From NCBI RefSeq assembly GCF_014203395.1, contig NZ_JACHIW010000002.1, forward strand, positions 62,001-126,000: 64,000 nucleotides of DNA, read 5' to 3'. This document shows, piece after piece, positions 40,405 through 49,531 of the stretch; positions within the stretch are counted from its first letter, which is position 1; the number at the start of each line of letters is the position of its first letter. The DNA is from Saccharopolyspora phatthalungensis. Its GTDB lineage: Bacteria; Actinomycetota; Actinomycetes; Mycobacteriales; Pseudonocardiaceae. The notes beneath the pieces are model-generated. The model ran no database searches and was not told the DNA's origin. It saw only the letters and a list, made by a program, of their open reading frames with translations. The position numbers and the translations under genes are program-made.

Positions 40405-42243
40405 TCAATACGACAGGCCGTAGCCGAACGGGAAGAGCGGCCGTTGACCGTCGCCGTCGTTGATGGGCTGTTGGTCGGTGCCGGCCATCCAGGTCATCGG
40501 CAGGGTGCCGGTCGGACCGTGGTCGCCGAAGAGGACGTCGGCGACCCCCGCGCCCTCGGTGCCCGGCAGCCAGGCGGCCACGAGCGCGCTCCACGCCGGC
40601 AGTTCGGCCGCGATGTCGAGCGGGCGGCCGGCGACGGTCAACACGATGACCGGAACGCCCGACTTCTCAAGCCGTGCCAGCATCGCCTTGTCCTCGTCGT
40701 CCAGGCCGAGTCCTCCGGGGCGATCGCCGGCGCCTTCGGCGTAGGGTGTCTCGCCGACCACCGCGATCGCGGCGCGATAGCTGTTGTCGATGCCGTAACC
40801 GTTGCGCTCGTAGGTCACCTCGGTACCCGGTGACACCGCCTGCTGGATTCCTTGCCGGATGGTGGTTCCCGGCGTGATCGGTCCGCTGCTGCCCTGCCAG
40901 CTGATCGTCCAGCCGCCGCTCTGGTTGCCGATATCGTCGGCGTTCTTGCCCGCGACGAAGATCTTGCCGCCGTCCTTGGCCAACGGGAGCACGTTTCCGT
41001 CGTTCTTCAGCAGCACCAGCGACTCGCGGACCGCCTCGCGGGCGGTCTCGCGGTGCTCCGGGCTCCCGATGGTCCCGGTGAAACTGCGGTCGGCGAAGGG
41101 CCGCTCGAACAAGCCCAGCTCGAACTTCTTGGTCAGGATGCGCCGGTTGGCGTCGTCGATGCGCGCCATCGGCACCCGGCCGGCCTCGACCTCGGCGCGC
41201 AGCAGGTCCATGAACTTCTGGTAGTCGTAGGGCACCATGATCATGTCGAGACCGGCGTTGATCGAGGTGCGCACCTCCTCGGCGGTGAAGCCCTCCTGAC
41301 CGTCGAGCTGGTCGATCGCCTGCCAGTCCGACACGACGAATCCGGTGAAACCGAGCTCGCCCTTGAGCAGCCCGTTGATCAGGTAGTCATTGGCGTGCAT
41401 CTTGACGCCGTTCCAACTGCTGAAGGAGATCATCACGGAACCAACGCCGCGCTCGATCGCGGCTTGGAAGGGCGGCAGGTGCACGGCCCGGAGCTCTTGC
41501 TCGCTCACTTCGGTGTTGCCCTGGTCGTCGCCGCCGGTCGTGCCGCCATCGCCGACATAATGCTTCGCGGTGGCCAGCACGGATGCCGGACCGTCCAGGC
41601 TGGTGCCTTGCAGGCCGCTCACGACGGAGGCCATCGCCGCGGGCCGCTCCGGGGTTTCGCCGAAGGACTCGTAGGTGCGCCCCCAGCGGTCGTCGCGGGC
41701 CACGCACAGGCACGGCGCGAAGTCCCAGTCGATGCCGGTACCGGCGATTTCTTCGGCGGTGGCCCGGCCGATGCGTTCGACCAGTTCGGGATCGCCGGTG
41801 GCGCCGAGCCCGATGTTGTGCGGGAAGATCGTCGCGCCGTGCACGTTGTTGTGCCCGTGCACCGCGTCGACGCCATAGATGATCGGAATGCCCAGCGGCG
41901 TGGCGATGGCGGCACGCTGGTAGGTGTCGTACATGTCGGCCCAGGCTTGCGCCGTGTTCGGCGACGGTGCTGAGCCGCCACCGCTGAGGATCGACCCGAT
42001 GCCGGCGGCCGCCGCCGCGTTCGAGTCGGCGGCCGAACGTTCGGCCTGCGTCATTTGGCCTATCTTGTCCCGTAACGACATTCGCCTCATCAGATCGTCC
42101 ACCCGGTAGGCGACCGGTAACGACGAGTCGCGGTAGGCGGCCGGCGCCGCGGACACGGTGGGCGGGACCGCGGCGGTGCAGGCCACGGCGGCGAGCACCA
42201 GGGCGAGTCGGGAGTAGGCCGCGCGCGGGAACCAACGGGTCAT
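40405..42243 (-). CDS. secreted glycoside hydrolase family 3 beta-glucosidase
   Basis: A 612-residue exported enzyme. Signal peptide SRLALVLAAVACTAAVPPTV with cleavage near SAAPA. The N-terminal TIM-barrel has DKIGQMTQAERSA, the substrate-binding ATAKHYVGDGGTTGG and the nucleophile Asp in GFVVSDWQAID. The C-terminal alpha/beta sandwich contains SLVLLKNDGNVLPL and KIFVAGKNADDIGNQSGGW, and ends PLFPFGYGLSY without a fibronectin domain. The family releases glucose from beta-glucosides or 1,3/1,4-beta-glucans (ExoP-like). It diverges from the ABC importer operon across a 305-base region with two putative ROK operators. Confidence 0.94.
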   Translation of the reverse strand: MTRWFPRAAYSRLALVLAAVACTAAVPPTVSAAPAAYRDSSLPVAYRVDDLMRRMSLRDKIGQMTQAERSAADSNAAAAAGIGSILSGGGSAPSPNTAQAWADMYDTYQRAAIATPLGIPIIYGVDAVHGHNNVHGATIFPHNIGLGATGDPELVERIGRATAEEIAGTGIDWDFAPCLCVARDDRWGRTYESFGETPERPAAMASVVSGLQGTSLDGPASVLATAKHYVGDGGTTGGDDQGNTEVSEQELRAVHLPPFQAAIERGVGSVMISFSSWNGVKMHANDYLINGLLKGELGFTGFVVSDWQAIDQLDGQEGFTAEEVRTSINAGLDMIMVPYDYQKFMDLLRAEVEAGRVPMARIDDANRRILTKKFELGLFERPFADRSFTGTIGSPEHRETAREAVRESLVLLKNDGNVLPLAKDGGKIFVAGKNADDIGNQSGGWTISWQGSSGPITPGTTIRQGIQQAVSPGTEVTYERNGYGIDNSYRAAIAVVGETPYAEGAGDRPGGLGLDDEDKAMLARLEKSGVPVIVLTVAGRPLDIAAELPAWSALVAAWLPGTEGAGVADVLFGDHGPTGTLPMTWMAGTDQQPINDGDGQRPLFPFGYGLSY

Positions 42244-42376
42244 GCCGTTCTCCTCTGCATCCGGATTCGGACCACGGGGTGGAACTGCGTGCGAAGCGGC
42301 AGCCCGGGCGAGGGCGCGGGTGTGCGCTGCCGTGGGGAGAGCAGCGACCGGCGGTGCGAGTAGGCCGGTCGCGAAA

Positions 42377-42395
42377 ATGTTGGCGACGGCAACAT
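42377..42395. promoter_or_regulatory. putative ROK operator site 1
   Basis: ATGTTG-GCGACGG-CAACAT, a perfect 6-7-6 dyad. It lies in the divergent gap between the GH3 gene (start 42243) and the sugar-binding protein gene (start 42549). Same arms and spacer length as sites 2 and 3. Confidence 0.7.
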
Positions 42396-42488
42396 ACCAT
42401 CGGATCTTGTTGCCGGAAGGCGCCCATTCGGCCGAGTTTCGGCGCTGTATCGATCAGGTCAATTCTTCGACCGGCGGTGTGGTGTCGT

Positions 42489-42507
42489 ATGTTGTCAGCC
42501 GCAACGT
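42489..42507. promoter_or_regulatory. putative ROK operator site 2
   Basis: ATGTTG-TCAGCCG-CAACGT, the same dyad with one changed base. It lies 42 bases before the sugar-binding protein start, a position suited to block transcription of the ABC operon. The remainder of the 305-base gap shows no gene. Confidence 0.62.
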
Positions 42508-42548
42508 TTGGGGTGCTCGGTTCGGTTCAGGAGTGGGAAGGCTTCTCA

Positions 42549-43667
42549 ATGGGGAGAACGCCTGCGGCGTTGATCGCGATGGCCTGCGGCATCGGGCTGT
42601 TGCTGATGACCGCGTGCGGCAACAACGGCCTGCGGCGACCGGCCCCCGGCGAGATCGCGCCGCCGACGGGCGGTCCACGGGTCGGCGTGATCCTGCCGGA
42701 CACCGCGACTTCCGCGCGCTGGGCCCACTTCGACCAACCGATGCTGCAAGCGGCGCTGCGGCAGGAAGGGCTGACGCCGATCGTGCAGAACGCCCAGGGC
42801 GATGCGCAGAAGTTCGCCCAGATAGCCGACGGCCTGCTCAGCCAACGGGTGCAGGTGCTGATCATCGCGGCCCCCAGCGGCGATGCCGGAGCCACGGTGG
42901 AACAGAAGGCCGAGCAGCAGGGCGTGCCGGTGATCGACTACGACCGGCTCAACGTCGGCGGCAGCGCCGACTACTACGTCAGCTTCGACCACGAGCGGGT
43001 CGGTGAGCTCCAGGCCCAGGCGCTCGCGGCGGCGCTACGCGACAAGCCCGGCGCGCAGGTGATTGAGATCGGCGGGGCGTCGACCGACCACAACGCCATG
43101 CTGGTGCACGGCGGTCAGGCCGAGACGCTCGGCCCGCATTACGCCGCGGGCGATTTGCGGCTGGTGAGCAGCCGGTTCGTCGACGGCTGGGACAACCAGG
43201 CCGGTGGCCAGGTCTTCGAGCAACTGCTGACCGCCAACGGCGGCCGGGTGGACGGAGTCCTGGCCGCCAACGATGGCCTGGCCGCGTCGGTGATCACGGT
43301 GCTGCAGAAGTACGGCTTGGCGGGCGCGGTTCCGGTCACCGGCCAGGACATGACCGTCGACGGCCTGCGGGCGATCTTGCAGGGCTACCAGTCGTCTACG
43401 GTGTTCAAGCCGATCCAGCAGGAAGCCGGCGTGGCCGCGAAGCTGGCCGCCGCGCTCGTCCGCGGCGACATCGCTGCCGCCGACGGCCTCGCCGACCAGC
43501 GCACGCCCGACCCGGCTGCCGGGCGCGAGGTCAAGTCGATCCTGCTGGCGCCGCGGCTGATCACGCGAGACAACATCAAGTCGGTGCTCGGCCCCGGTCA
43601 TGTCCGGGTCGAGGAGATCTGCGGCGGCGAGCTGGCGGGCGCGTGCCGGCGGCTCGGCATCGCCTGA
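42549..43667 (+). CDS. sugar ABC transporter substrate-binding lipoprotein (XylF-like)
   Basis: A 372-residue periplasmic-binding-type lipoprotein. N-terminal lipobox LLLMTAC with the lipid Cys at about residue 23. The mature protein follows the type I sugar-binding pattern: RVGVILPDTATSARWAHFDQ, VLIIAAPSGDAGATVEQKAE, GVPVIDYDRL, VDGVLAANDGLAASVI and VTGQDMTVDGLRAIL. Xylose/ribose/galactose-binding homologues share these. ATG 42549 follows GGGAAGG. It is first in the operon with ATPase and permease, under two putative ROK operators. The sugar imported is probably glucose-derived, given the GH3 and GH30 neighbours. Confidence 0.94.
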   Translation: MGRTPAALIAMACGIGLLLMTACGNNGLRRPAPGEIAPPTGGPRVGVILPDTATSARWAHFDQPMLQAALRQEGLTPIVQNAQGDAQKFAQIADGLLSQRVQVLIIAAPSGDAGATVEQKAEQQGVPVIDYDRLNVGGSADYYVSFDHERVGELQAQALAAALRDKPGAQVIEIGGASTDHNAMLVHGGQAETLGPHYAAGDLRLVSSRFVDGWDNQAGGQVFEQLLTANGGRVDGVLAANDGLAASVITVLQKYGLAGAVPVTGQDMTVDGLRAILQGYQSSTVFKPIQQEAGVAAKLAAALVRGDIAAADGLADQRTPDPAAGREVKSILLAPRLITRDNIKSVLGPGHVRVEEICGGELAGACRRLGIA

Positions 43668-43694
43668 ATGCGGCCGAACCGAGGGAGGTCCACG

Positions 43695-44462
43695 GTGCAC
43701 GAACCGATCCTGGCGCTGCGCCGAGTCAGCAAGAGCTTCGGCCCGGTCCGCGCCCTGCGGGAGGTGGACTTCACGGTGCGAGCCGGTGAGGTCACCGCGC
43801 TCATCGGCGACAACGGCGCCGGGAAGTCGACATTGGTCAAGTGCATCGCGGGCATGCACCGCATCGACAGCGGCGAGATGGTGTTCGAGGGGAGTCCGGT
43901 GCACATCCAGCGGCCCCGCGACGCCGCGGCGCTGGGCATCGAGATCGTCTATCAGGACCTCGCGCTGTGCGACAACCTCGACGTCGTGCAGAACATGTTC
44001 CTCGGTCGCGAGCAGGGCCCGGCCATGTTGCTCAACGAGGCCGAAATGGAATTGGCGGCCCGGCGCACATTGCGCTCGTTGTCGGTGCGTACGGTCGGTT
44101 CGGTGCGCGCGAAGGTCGGCTCGCTCTCCGCTGGGCAGCGGCAGACGGTGGCCATCGCCAAGGCAGTGCTGTGGAACAGCAAGGTGGTCATCCTCGACGA
44201 ACCCACCGCCGCGCTGGGCGTCGCGCAGACCCGGCAGGTCCTCGACCTGGTCCGGCGGCTAGCCGAGCAGGGCCTTGGCGTGGTGCTGATCAGCCACAAC
44301 ATGACCGACGTGTTCGAGGTTGCCGACCGCATCGCCACCCTGTACCTGGGGCGGCTGGCCGCCGAACTGCCCACCCGCGAACTGACCCACGCCCAGGTCG
44401 TCGAGCTGATGACCGCCGGGCGTTCCGGCGATCTCGGCCTGGCCCGGCCCGCCGCAGTCTGA
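43695..44462 (+). CDS. sugar ABC transporter ATP-binding protein (single-domain)
   Basis: A 255-residue ATPase with one nucleotide-binding domain, instead of the duplicated 500-residue XylG/RbsA/MglA form. Walker A GDNGAGKSTLVKCIAG, Q-loop in VYQDLALCDNLDVVQNMFLG, signature SLSAGQRQTVAIAKA, Walker B VVILDEPTAALG and H-loop LISHNMTDVFEVADRI. Start GTG 43695 follows GAGGGAGG; ATG 43668 just after the previous stop is less likely. It would energise the permease as a homodimer. Confidence 0.94.
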   Translation: MHEPILALRRVSKSFGPVRALREVDFTVRAGEVTALIGDNGAGKSTLVKCIAGMHRIDSGEMVFEGSPVHIQRPRDAAALGIEIVYQDLALCDNLDVVQNMFLGREQGPAMLLNEAEMELAARRTLRSLSVRTVGSVRAKVGSLSAGQRQTVAIAKAVLWNSKVVILDEPTAALGVAQTRQVLDLVRRLAEQGLGVVLISHNMTDVFEVADRIATLYLGRLAAELPTRELTHAQVVELMTAGRSGDLGLARPAAV

Positions 44463-44478
44463 GAGCCGAGGAACAAGC

Positions 44479-45903
44479 ATGACGAACACCCCGACCGGCG
44501 CGGCCGAACCCGCGCTGCGTGACTTCGGCATCGACACCACCTCTCAGGCCACCGGTGAGGCCCTGCGCGACTACCTCGGCAAGATCCGCCGCGGCGACCT
44601 CGGCGCGTTGCCCGCGCTGGTGACGCTGGCCGCGTTGCTGGTGCTGTTCACCGCGCTGTCGGACGACTTCCTCACCCTCAACAACCTGGCCAACCTGCTG
44701 CACCAGGGTGCCGGGCAGACGATCATCGCGATGGGCATCGTCTACGTGCTCCTGATCGGCGAGATAGACCTGTCCGCCGGAACCGCCTCCGGCGTATCGG
44801 CATCCGTGCTCGCGCTGCATTTCCAGAACGACGGGAACCTGCTCGGCGCGATGGGCGGATCGGTGTATTTCGCCTTCGTGCTGGGACTTGCGGTCGCGGC
44901 GCTGCTGGCGATGCTGCTGCGGATCTGGCTCGGCGCCGCGCTTTCCGCACTGGCGATGGTGCTGGTGTTGGCCGGCGTGGGCGCGAATCCGTGGTTGGAG
45001 ATGCTGCTGGCCGTGTGCGTCGGCGCGGCGATCGGGTGCGTCACCGGCTTCGCGGTCTCGAAGGTCCGGATCCCGTCGTTCATCGTCACGCTGGGGCTGT
45101 TCATCACCTGGTCCGGCGTGGTGCTTCAGCTGGTCGGGCCGGGCGGCACCATCTCGATCCGGCAGAGCCCGGAGCTGTTCGCCGTCGCCAACGGAAGCCT
45201 CAGCGTGACCGGGAGCTGGCTGCTGTTCTTGATCGCCGGAGCCGGATATGCCGCCGTGGTGGGCTACCGGCACCTGACCAGGCTGCGGTACGGGCTGGTC
45301 GCGCAGCCCACGGTGCTGGTCGCGACGAAGGTGGTCGCGGTGCTGGGGTGCGGTGGCCTCGCGACGTACCTGCTGACCCTGAACCGCTCGCCGCACCCGG
45401 AGCTGGCGTCGATCCGCGGCGTGCCCCTCGTGGTGCCGATCATCCTGGCGCTGCTGATAATCGGCACTTTTGTGCTGGACCGAACCCGCTACGGCCGACA
45501 TGTTCACGCGGTCGGCAACAACCGCGACGCCGCGCACCGGGCCGGGGTGAACGTGGCCAAGATCCGGATGAGCGCGTTCATCATCAGTTCCTCGGTCGCC
45601 GCACTCGGCGCCATCGTCTACAGCTCCAAGGTCGGCTTGGTCGACGGCAGCGCGGGCAACGGCAACCTGGTGCTGTTCGCGGTCGGTGCCGCGGTCATCG
45701 GCGGCACATCGCTGTTCGGCGGGAAGGGCCGCTTGCATGATGCGATCCTCGGCGGCGCCGTGCTCGCCACGGTCCAAAATGGGCTGAACCTGCTCGGATT
45801 TCAGGCGGCTCCGGTGAACATCATCACCGGGCTGGTCCTGGTTGCCGCCGCGGGGGCGGACACGTTGTCCAGGCGGCGTTCGACGGCGCAGCATGGAGGC
45901 TGA
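44479..45903 (+). CDS. sugar ABC transporter permease (XylH-like)
   Basis: A 474-residue permease of the XylH/RbsC family with about ten to twelve spans after a 45-residue cytoplasmic N-terminus. Family motifs: FLTLNNLANLLHQGAGQTII, LLIGEIDLSAGTASGVSAS, GFAVSKVRIPSFIVTLGLF, GRHVHAVGNNRDAAHRAGVN and VGAAVIGGTSLFGGKGRL. GAGGAACAAGC precedes ATG 44479, 16 bases after the ATPase. Completes the importer. The EIDLSAG and GGTSLFGG segments are the expected transport-loop motifs. Confidence 0.95.
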   Translation: MTNTPTGAAEPALRDFGIDTTSQATGEALRDYLGKIRRGDLGALPALVTLAALLVLFTALSDDFLTLNNLANLLHQGAGQTIIAMGIVYVLLIGEIDLSAGTASGVSASVLALHFQNDGNLLGAMGGSVYFAFVLGLAVAALLAMLLRIWLGAALSALAMVLVLAGVGANPWLEMLLAVCVGAAIGCVTGFAVSKVRIPSFIVTLGLFITWSGVVLQLVGPGGTISIRQSPELFAVANGSLSVTGSWLLFLIAGAGYAAVVGYRHLTRLRYGLVAQPTVLVATKVVAVLGCGGLATYLLTLNRSPHPELASIRGVPLVVPIILALLIIGTFVLDRTRYGRHVHAVGNNRDAAHRAGVNVAKIRMSAFIISSSVAALGAIVYSSKVGLVDGSAGNGNLVLFAVGAAVIGGTSLFGGKGRLHDAILGGAVLATVQNGLNLLGFQAAPVNIITGLVLVAAAGADTLSRRRSTAQHGG

Positions 45904-45957
45904 GCCGAGGAGCGCGTTACGCAGCGCAAGTCGCCACTGTGCTACAGCTTTTCCCGA

Positions 45958-47172
45958 ATGGGAAGCCGGGAGCAAGCGGAGGATGCGGCCGAGTTGACCA
46001 CGACACCAACCGCCGGAGCGCGGCCGGATGAGGTGCGCCAGCACAACCGGGCGGTATTGCTGCGTCGGCTGCACATCGGCGGGCCGTGTACCCGGGCGGC
46101 GCTGGCCACCGAGATGGGACTCAACCGCAGCACCATCAAGGCCCTGGTCGACGAACTGGTCAGGGATGGTCTCGTCGTGGAACGGGTGCCCGCCCGGCGC
46201 AGCGGTGCCGGCCGCCCGTCGCTGCTGGTACTGCCGCAGCCGCATGCGGCGGTCACGCTGGCGGTGGACATCCGGGTCGAGCAGGTCGCGATGGCGTTGA
46301 TCGGGCTTGGCGGCGAGATCCTCAATCGGTGCAGCTGGAGCCTGCGCCCGGCCACCCGGAACCCGCGCGAGGTCTTCACCAAGATCGTCGACAACAGCAC
46401 GGTGCTGATCGAGGAGGCCGGCGTCGACGTCGTCGCGGTCGGGGCGTCGGCGCCCGGCGTGGTGCGCCGCGCGGACGGGATGGTGCGCGAGGCCCCGAAC
46501 CTGCACTGGACCGAAGTGCCGCTCGGGAACTGGCTTTCCGGCGCGCTGGGGGGCCGGCGGGTGGAGGTCGGCAACGACGCGGAGCTTGGCGTGCTCGCCG
46601 AGCACCTGCGCGGCGCTGCGCGGGGCGCGACCGACGCGGTCTTCGTCGGGGCCGACGTCGGCGTGGGCGGCGGGGTGATCTCCGGCGGCGTGCCGTTGCG
46701 GGGCAGCGGCGGGTACGTCGGGGAGCTCGGCCACATGGTGGTGCGCCCCAACGGGTACGAGTGTTATTGCGGCAGCCGGGGATGCTGGGAAACCGAGGTA
46801 GGGGAGCGGGCGCTGAGCCGGGTGCTGGACCTGCCGGAGGACTCGCCGCGCGGCGTCATCGTCGCAGAACTACACGCGTTGGCACAGCAACCGGACGAAG
46901 TGTTGCAGCGGCTCGGGGAGTTCGGCGAGTGGCTGGCCATCGGACTGTGCAATGTGGTCAACCTGTTGTGCCCGCAGCTGGTGGTGCTGGGTGATCTGTT
47001 CACCGCGCTGCCGAGCACGTTGATCGACCACGTCGGCAAGCTGGTCGCCGAGCGCAGCCTGGTCAGCCGCGCGATGGGCGGCACCAAGCTGGTCACGTCC
47101 TCACTCGGCGGCGACGGCAAACTGCTCGGCGCCGCCGAACTCGCCTTCGAGCAGTTCCTGGCCAGCGGCTGA
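45958..47172 (+). CDS. ROK-family transcriptional repressor
   Basis: A 404-residue ROK regulator. The winged helix covers about residues 25-85 (QHNRAVLLRRLHIGGPCTRA, EMGLNRSTIKALVDELVRDG). The sugar-kinase-like domain shows GASAPGVVRRADGMV and GADVGVGGGVISGGV, and the zinc motif with GELGH and CYCGSRGCWE is intact. It likely binds a glucose-type sugar and then releases DNA. The gene is in the importer operon, 55 bases after the permease. Three ATGTTG-N7-CAACAT dyads near the neighbouring promoters are the probable targets. The ribosome site at ATG 45958 is weak. Confidence 0.93.
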   Translation: MGSREQAEDAAELTTTPTAGARPDEVRQHNRAVLLRRLHIGGPCTRAALATEMGLNRSTIKALVDELVRDGLVVERVPARRSGAGRPSLLVLPQPHAAVTLAVDIRVEQVAMALIGLGGEILNRCSWSLRPATRNPREVFTKIVDNSTVLIEEAGVDVVAVGASAPGVVRRADGMVREAPNLHWTEVPLGNWLSGALGGRRVEVGNDAELGVLAEHLRGAARGATDAVFVGADVGVGGGVISGGVPLRGSGGYVGELGHMVVRPNGYECYCGSRGCWETEVGERALSRVLDLPEDSPRGVIVAELHALAQQPDEVLQRLGEFGEWLAIGLCNVVNLLCPQLVVLGDLFTALPSTLIDHVGKLVAERSLVSRAMGGTKLVTSSLGGDGKLLGAAELAFEQFLASG

Positions 47173-47281
47173 GCCGATCGGCCGAAACCGCCGTAGCGAT
47201 GGGAAAACGGGCGCATTGCGATGCGATCACGCCGGAGGCTCTTGATCAATCCAGAAACCTTCTGTGTCGCCCCATCGGGTG

Positions 47282-47304
47282 ATATGTTGCAGCGGACAAC
47301 ATAT
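47282..47304. promoter_or_regulatory. putative ROK operator site 3 (best match)
   Basis: ATATGTTG-CAGCGGA-CAACATAT, a perfect 8-7-8 dyad 82 bases before the symporter start, and the longest of the three sites. It would place the symporter and downstream genes in the same regulon as the ABC importer and GH3. Confidence 0.75.
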
Positions 47305-47385
47305 TGACCCGGCGTCGACGACGACCCGGCCGCTCCTGCGTCTTCCGGCGCGCTGCGCCGACGTCCTGTGAAAAGAGGGACTACT

Positions 47386-49089
47386 GTGTTCACTGGAATA
47401 GGGGCGGACACTCAGGTGTTGGCCCAGGGTCGGCTTCTCGATGCCAACGCTGTCGATTTTGCGTTGTTGGCGTTGTATTTCGTTTTCGTGCTGGGTATCG
47501 GGTATCTGGCGCGGCGTGCGGTGTCCACCAGTCTCGACTTTTTCCTGTCGGGGCGGGCGTTGCCGGCGTGGGTGACGGGGTTGGCGTTCATCTCGGCGAA
47601 CCTGGGTGCGATCGAGATCATCGGTATGTCGGCCAACGGCGCCCAGTACGGGATGCCGACGATGCACTACTTCTGGATCGGTGCGGTGCCGGCCATGCTG
47701 TTTCTGGGCGTGGTGATGATGCCGTTCTACTACGGTTCGAAGGTGCGCAGCGTTCCGGAGTTCATGTTGCGTCGTTTCGGCAAGGCGGCGCATCTGGTCA
47801 ACGGGATCAGTTTCGCGGTGGCGCAGATCCTGATCGCGGGGGTGAACCTGTATTTGCTGGCCAGCATCGTCAACGCGTTGCTGGGGTGGCCGTTGTGGTT
47901 GTCGGTGTTGCTGGCGGCGGCGATCGTGTTGTCCTACACGGCGCTGGGCGGGTTGTCGGCGGCGATTTACAACGAGGTGTTGCAGTTCTTCGTGATCGTG
48001 GCGGCGTTGTTGCCGTTGACGATCGTGGGGCTGGTCAAGGTCGGCGGGGTGCAGGGCCTGGTGGCCAAGGTCAGTGCGGGTCCGGGTGGTGCCGAGCAGC
48101 TTTCGGCGTGGCCGGGCACTCAGTTGACCGGGTTCAGCAACAGTGTGCTGAGCGTGGTGGGGCTGGTGTTCGGGCTGGGGTTCGTGCTTTCGTTCGGGTA
48201 CTGGACGACGAATTTCGTCGAGGTGCAGCGGGCGATGGCTTCCAAGAGCATGTCGGCGGCGCAGCGCACGCCGATCATCGGGGCGTTTCCGAAGATGTTC
48301 ATCCCGTTCATCGTGGTGATCCCGGGGATGATCGCGGCGGTGCTGATCCCGGAGTTGGCGGCGTTCAAGCAGACGGGGTCGGGCAGTGTGGATTACAACG
48401 ACGCGATCTTGTTGCTGATGCGGGATCTGTTGCCCAACGGGATTCTGGGCATCGCGTTGGCGGGGTTGCTGGCCTCGTTCATGGCGGGGATGGCGGCGAA
48501 CCTCTCGTCGTTCAACACGGTGTTCACCTATGACATCTGGCAGTCCTATGTGGTGCGTGACCGGGCGGATCACTATTACTTGAACATGGGTCGCTGGGTG
48601 ACGGTGGGGTCGACGCTGGCGGCGGTGGGCACGGCGTTCATCGCGGCGGGGTATTCGAACCTGATGGATTACCTGCAGCAGTTGTTCTCGTTTTTCAACG
48701 CGCCGTTGTTCGCGACGTTCATCCTGGGGATGTTCTGGAAGCGGATGACGGCGCATGCGGGCTGGTCGGGGCTGGTGCTGGGCACGGTCTCGGCGGTGGT
48801 GGTGTTCGCGATGTCGGAGACCGGGGTGCTGGACCTGCCGGGGCAGGGGGCCAGTTTCGTGGGCGCGGGTGTGGCGTTCGTGGTCGATATCGTGGTCAGT
48901 GTGCTGGTGTCGCTGGCGACGCGGCCCAAGGCCGAGACCGAGTTGGTGGGGCTGGTCTACGCGCTGACGCCGCGGGCGAGCCTGCGGGCGGCTACCACCG
49001 GGGAGGACGCCGGCTGGTACCGGCGTCCGGGCCTGCTGGCCGGGATCGCCCTGGTCCTCATCATCGCCCTCAACATCATCTTCGGCTGA
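47386..49089 (+). CDS. sodium:solute symporter family transporter
   Basis: A 567-residue transporter with about fourteen spans. SSS-family motifs: DFALLALYFVFVLGIGYLA, DFFLSGRALPAWVTGLAF, GYWTTNFVEVQRAMASKSM, KMFIPFIVVIPGMIAAVLIP, and AGLLASFMAGMAANLSSFNT, typical of the SglT/glucose-type branch. Start GTG 47386 follows AGAGGG at six bases; GTG 47368 is an alternative. Codon choice is unusual: far more G-ending (TTG, GTG, GCG) and fewer C-ending codons than the adjacent ABC genes. A second uptake route for the same sugars is likely, since the putative ROK operator is shared. Confidence 0.95.
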   Translation: MFTGIGADTQVLAQGRLLDANAVDFALLALYFVFVLGIGYLARRAVSTSLDFFLSGRALPAWVTGLAFISANLGAIEIIGMSANGAQYGMPTMHYFWIGAVPAMLFLGVVMMPFYYGSKVRSVPEFMLRRFGKAAHLVNGISFAVAQILIAGVNLYLLASIVNALLGWPLWLSVLLAAAIVLSYTALGGLSAAIYNEVLQFFVIVAALLPLTIVGLVKVGGVQGLVAKVSAGPGGAEQLSAWPGTQLTGFSNSVLSVVGLVFGLGFVLSFGYWTTNFVEVQRAMASKSMSAAQRTPIIGAFPKMFIPFIVVIPGMIAAVLIPELAAFKQTGSGSVDYNDAILLLMRDLLPNGILGIALAGLLASFMAGMAANLSSFNTVFTYDIWQSYVVRDRADHYYLNMGRWVTVGSTLAAVGTAFIAAGYSNLMDYLQQLFSFFNAPLFATFILGMFWKRMTAHAGWSGLVLGTVSAVVVFAMSETGVLDLPGQGASFVGAGVAFVVDIVVSVLVSLATRPKAETELVGLVYALTPRASLRAATTGEDAGWYRRPGLLAGIALVLIIALNIIFG

Positions 49090-49101
49090 CAAGGAACCGA
49101 C

Positions 49102-49353
49102 ATGGCGAAAAATCCGGGCACCGCGGGTGCCTTCGACATCCGAACGATCATCGGGCTGCTGTTCGGCATCTACGCGGTGGTGCTCATCGCCGTCGGCGCG
49201 ACGGCAGGTGCCGAGGACGTCGTCAAGACAGATGGCATCAACATCAACCTCTGGGTCGGCATCGGTATGCTCGTCTTCGCCGCCGCGCTCGTCGGCTGGG
49301 CCCGGCTGCGTCCCATCGCCGTCCCCGACGGGGACGAGGCGCACGAGTCCTGA
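49102..49353 (+). CDS. small two-span membrane protein, partner of the symporter
   Basis: An 83-residue protein with two hydrophobic segments: TIIGLLFGIYAVVLIAVGAT and NLWVGIGMLVFAAALVGWAR, joined by a loop with EDVVKTDGININ. It ends in an acidic tail. It follows the symporter by 12 bases with AAGGAACC before ATG 49102. Small proteins of this form recur directly after sodium:solute symporter genes of this type, suggesting an accessory subunit (inference). It resembles no enzyme. Confidence 0.82.
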   Translation: MAKNPGTAGAFDIRTIIGLLFGIYAVVLIAVGATAGAEDVVKTDGININLWVGIGMLVFAAALVGWARLRPIAVPDGDEAHES

Positions 49354-49531
49354 CCGGCGTCCGATGCGGACCCGAACACGGCGACCGGTACCCGCCGGGA
49401 GAGTTCACCGGACCCCGAACGGTCGAACTCTCCCGGCGCCGTGTCGAGGAGAATGCCGGGGATCGGGGGGCGAGCAGTGATTTCTGCCACCTCCCGCCCC
49501 GAAAGAGGGCGATGAGCAAAGGAACCCGTTG

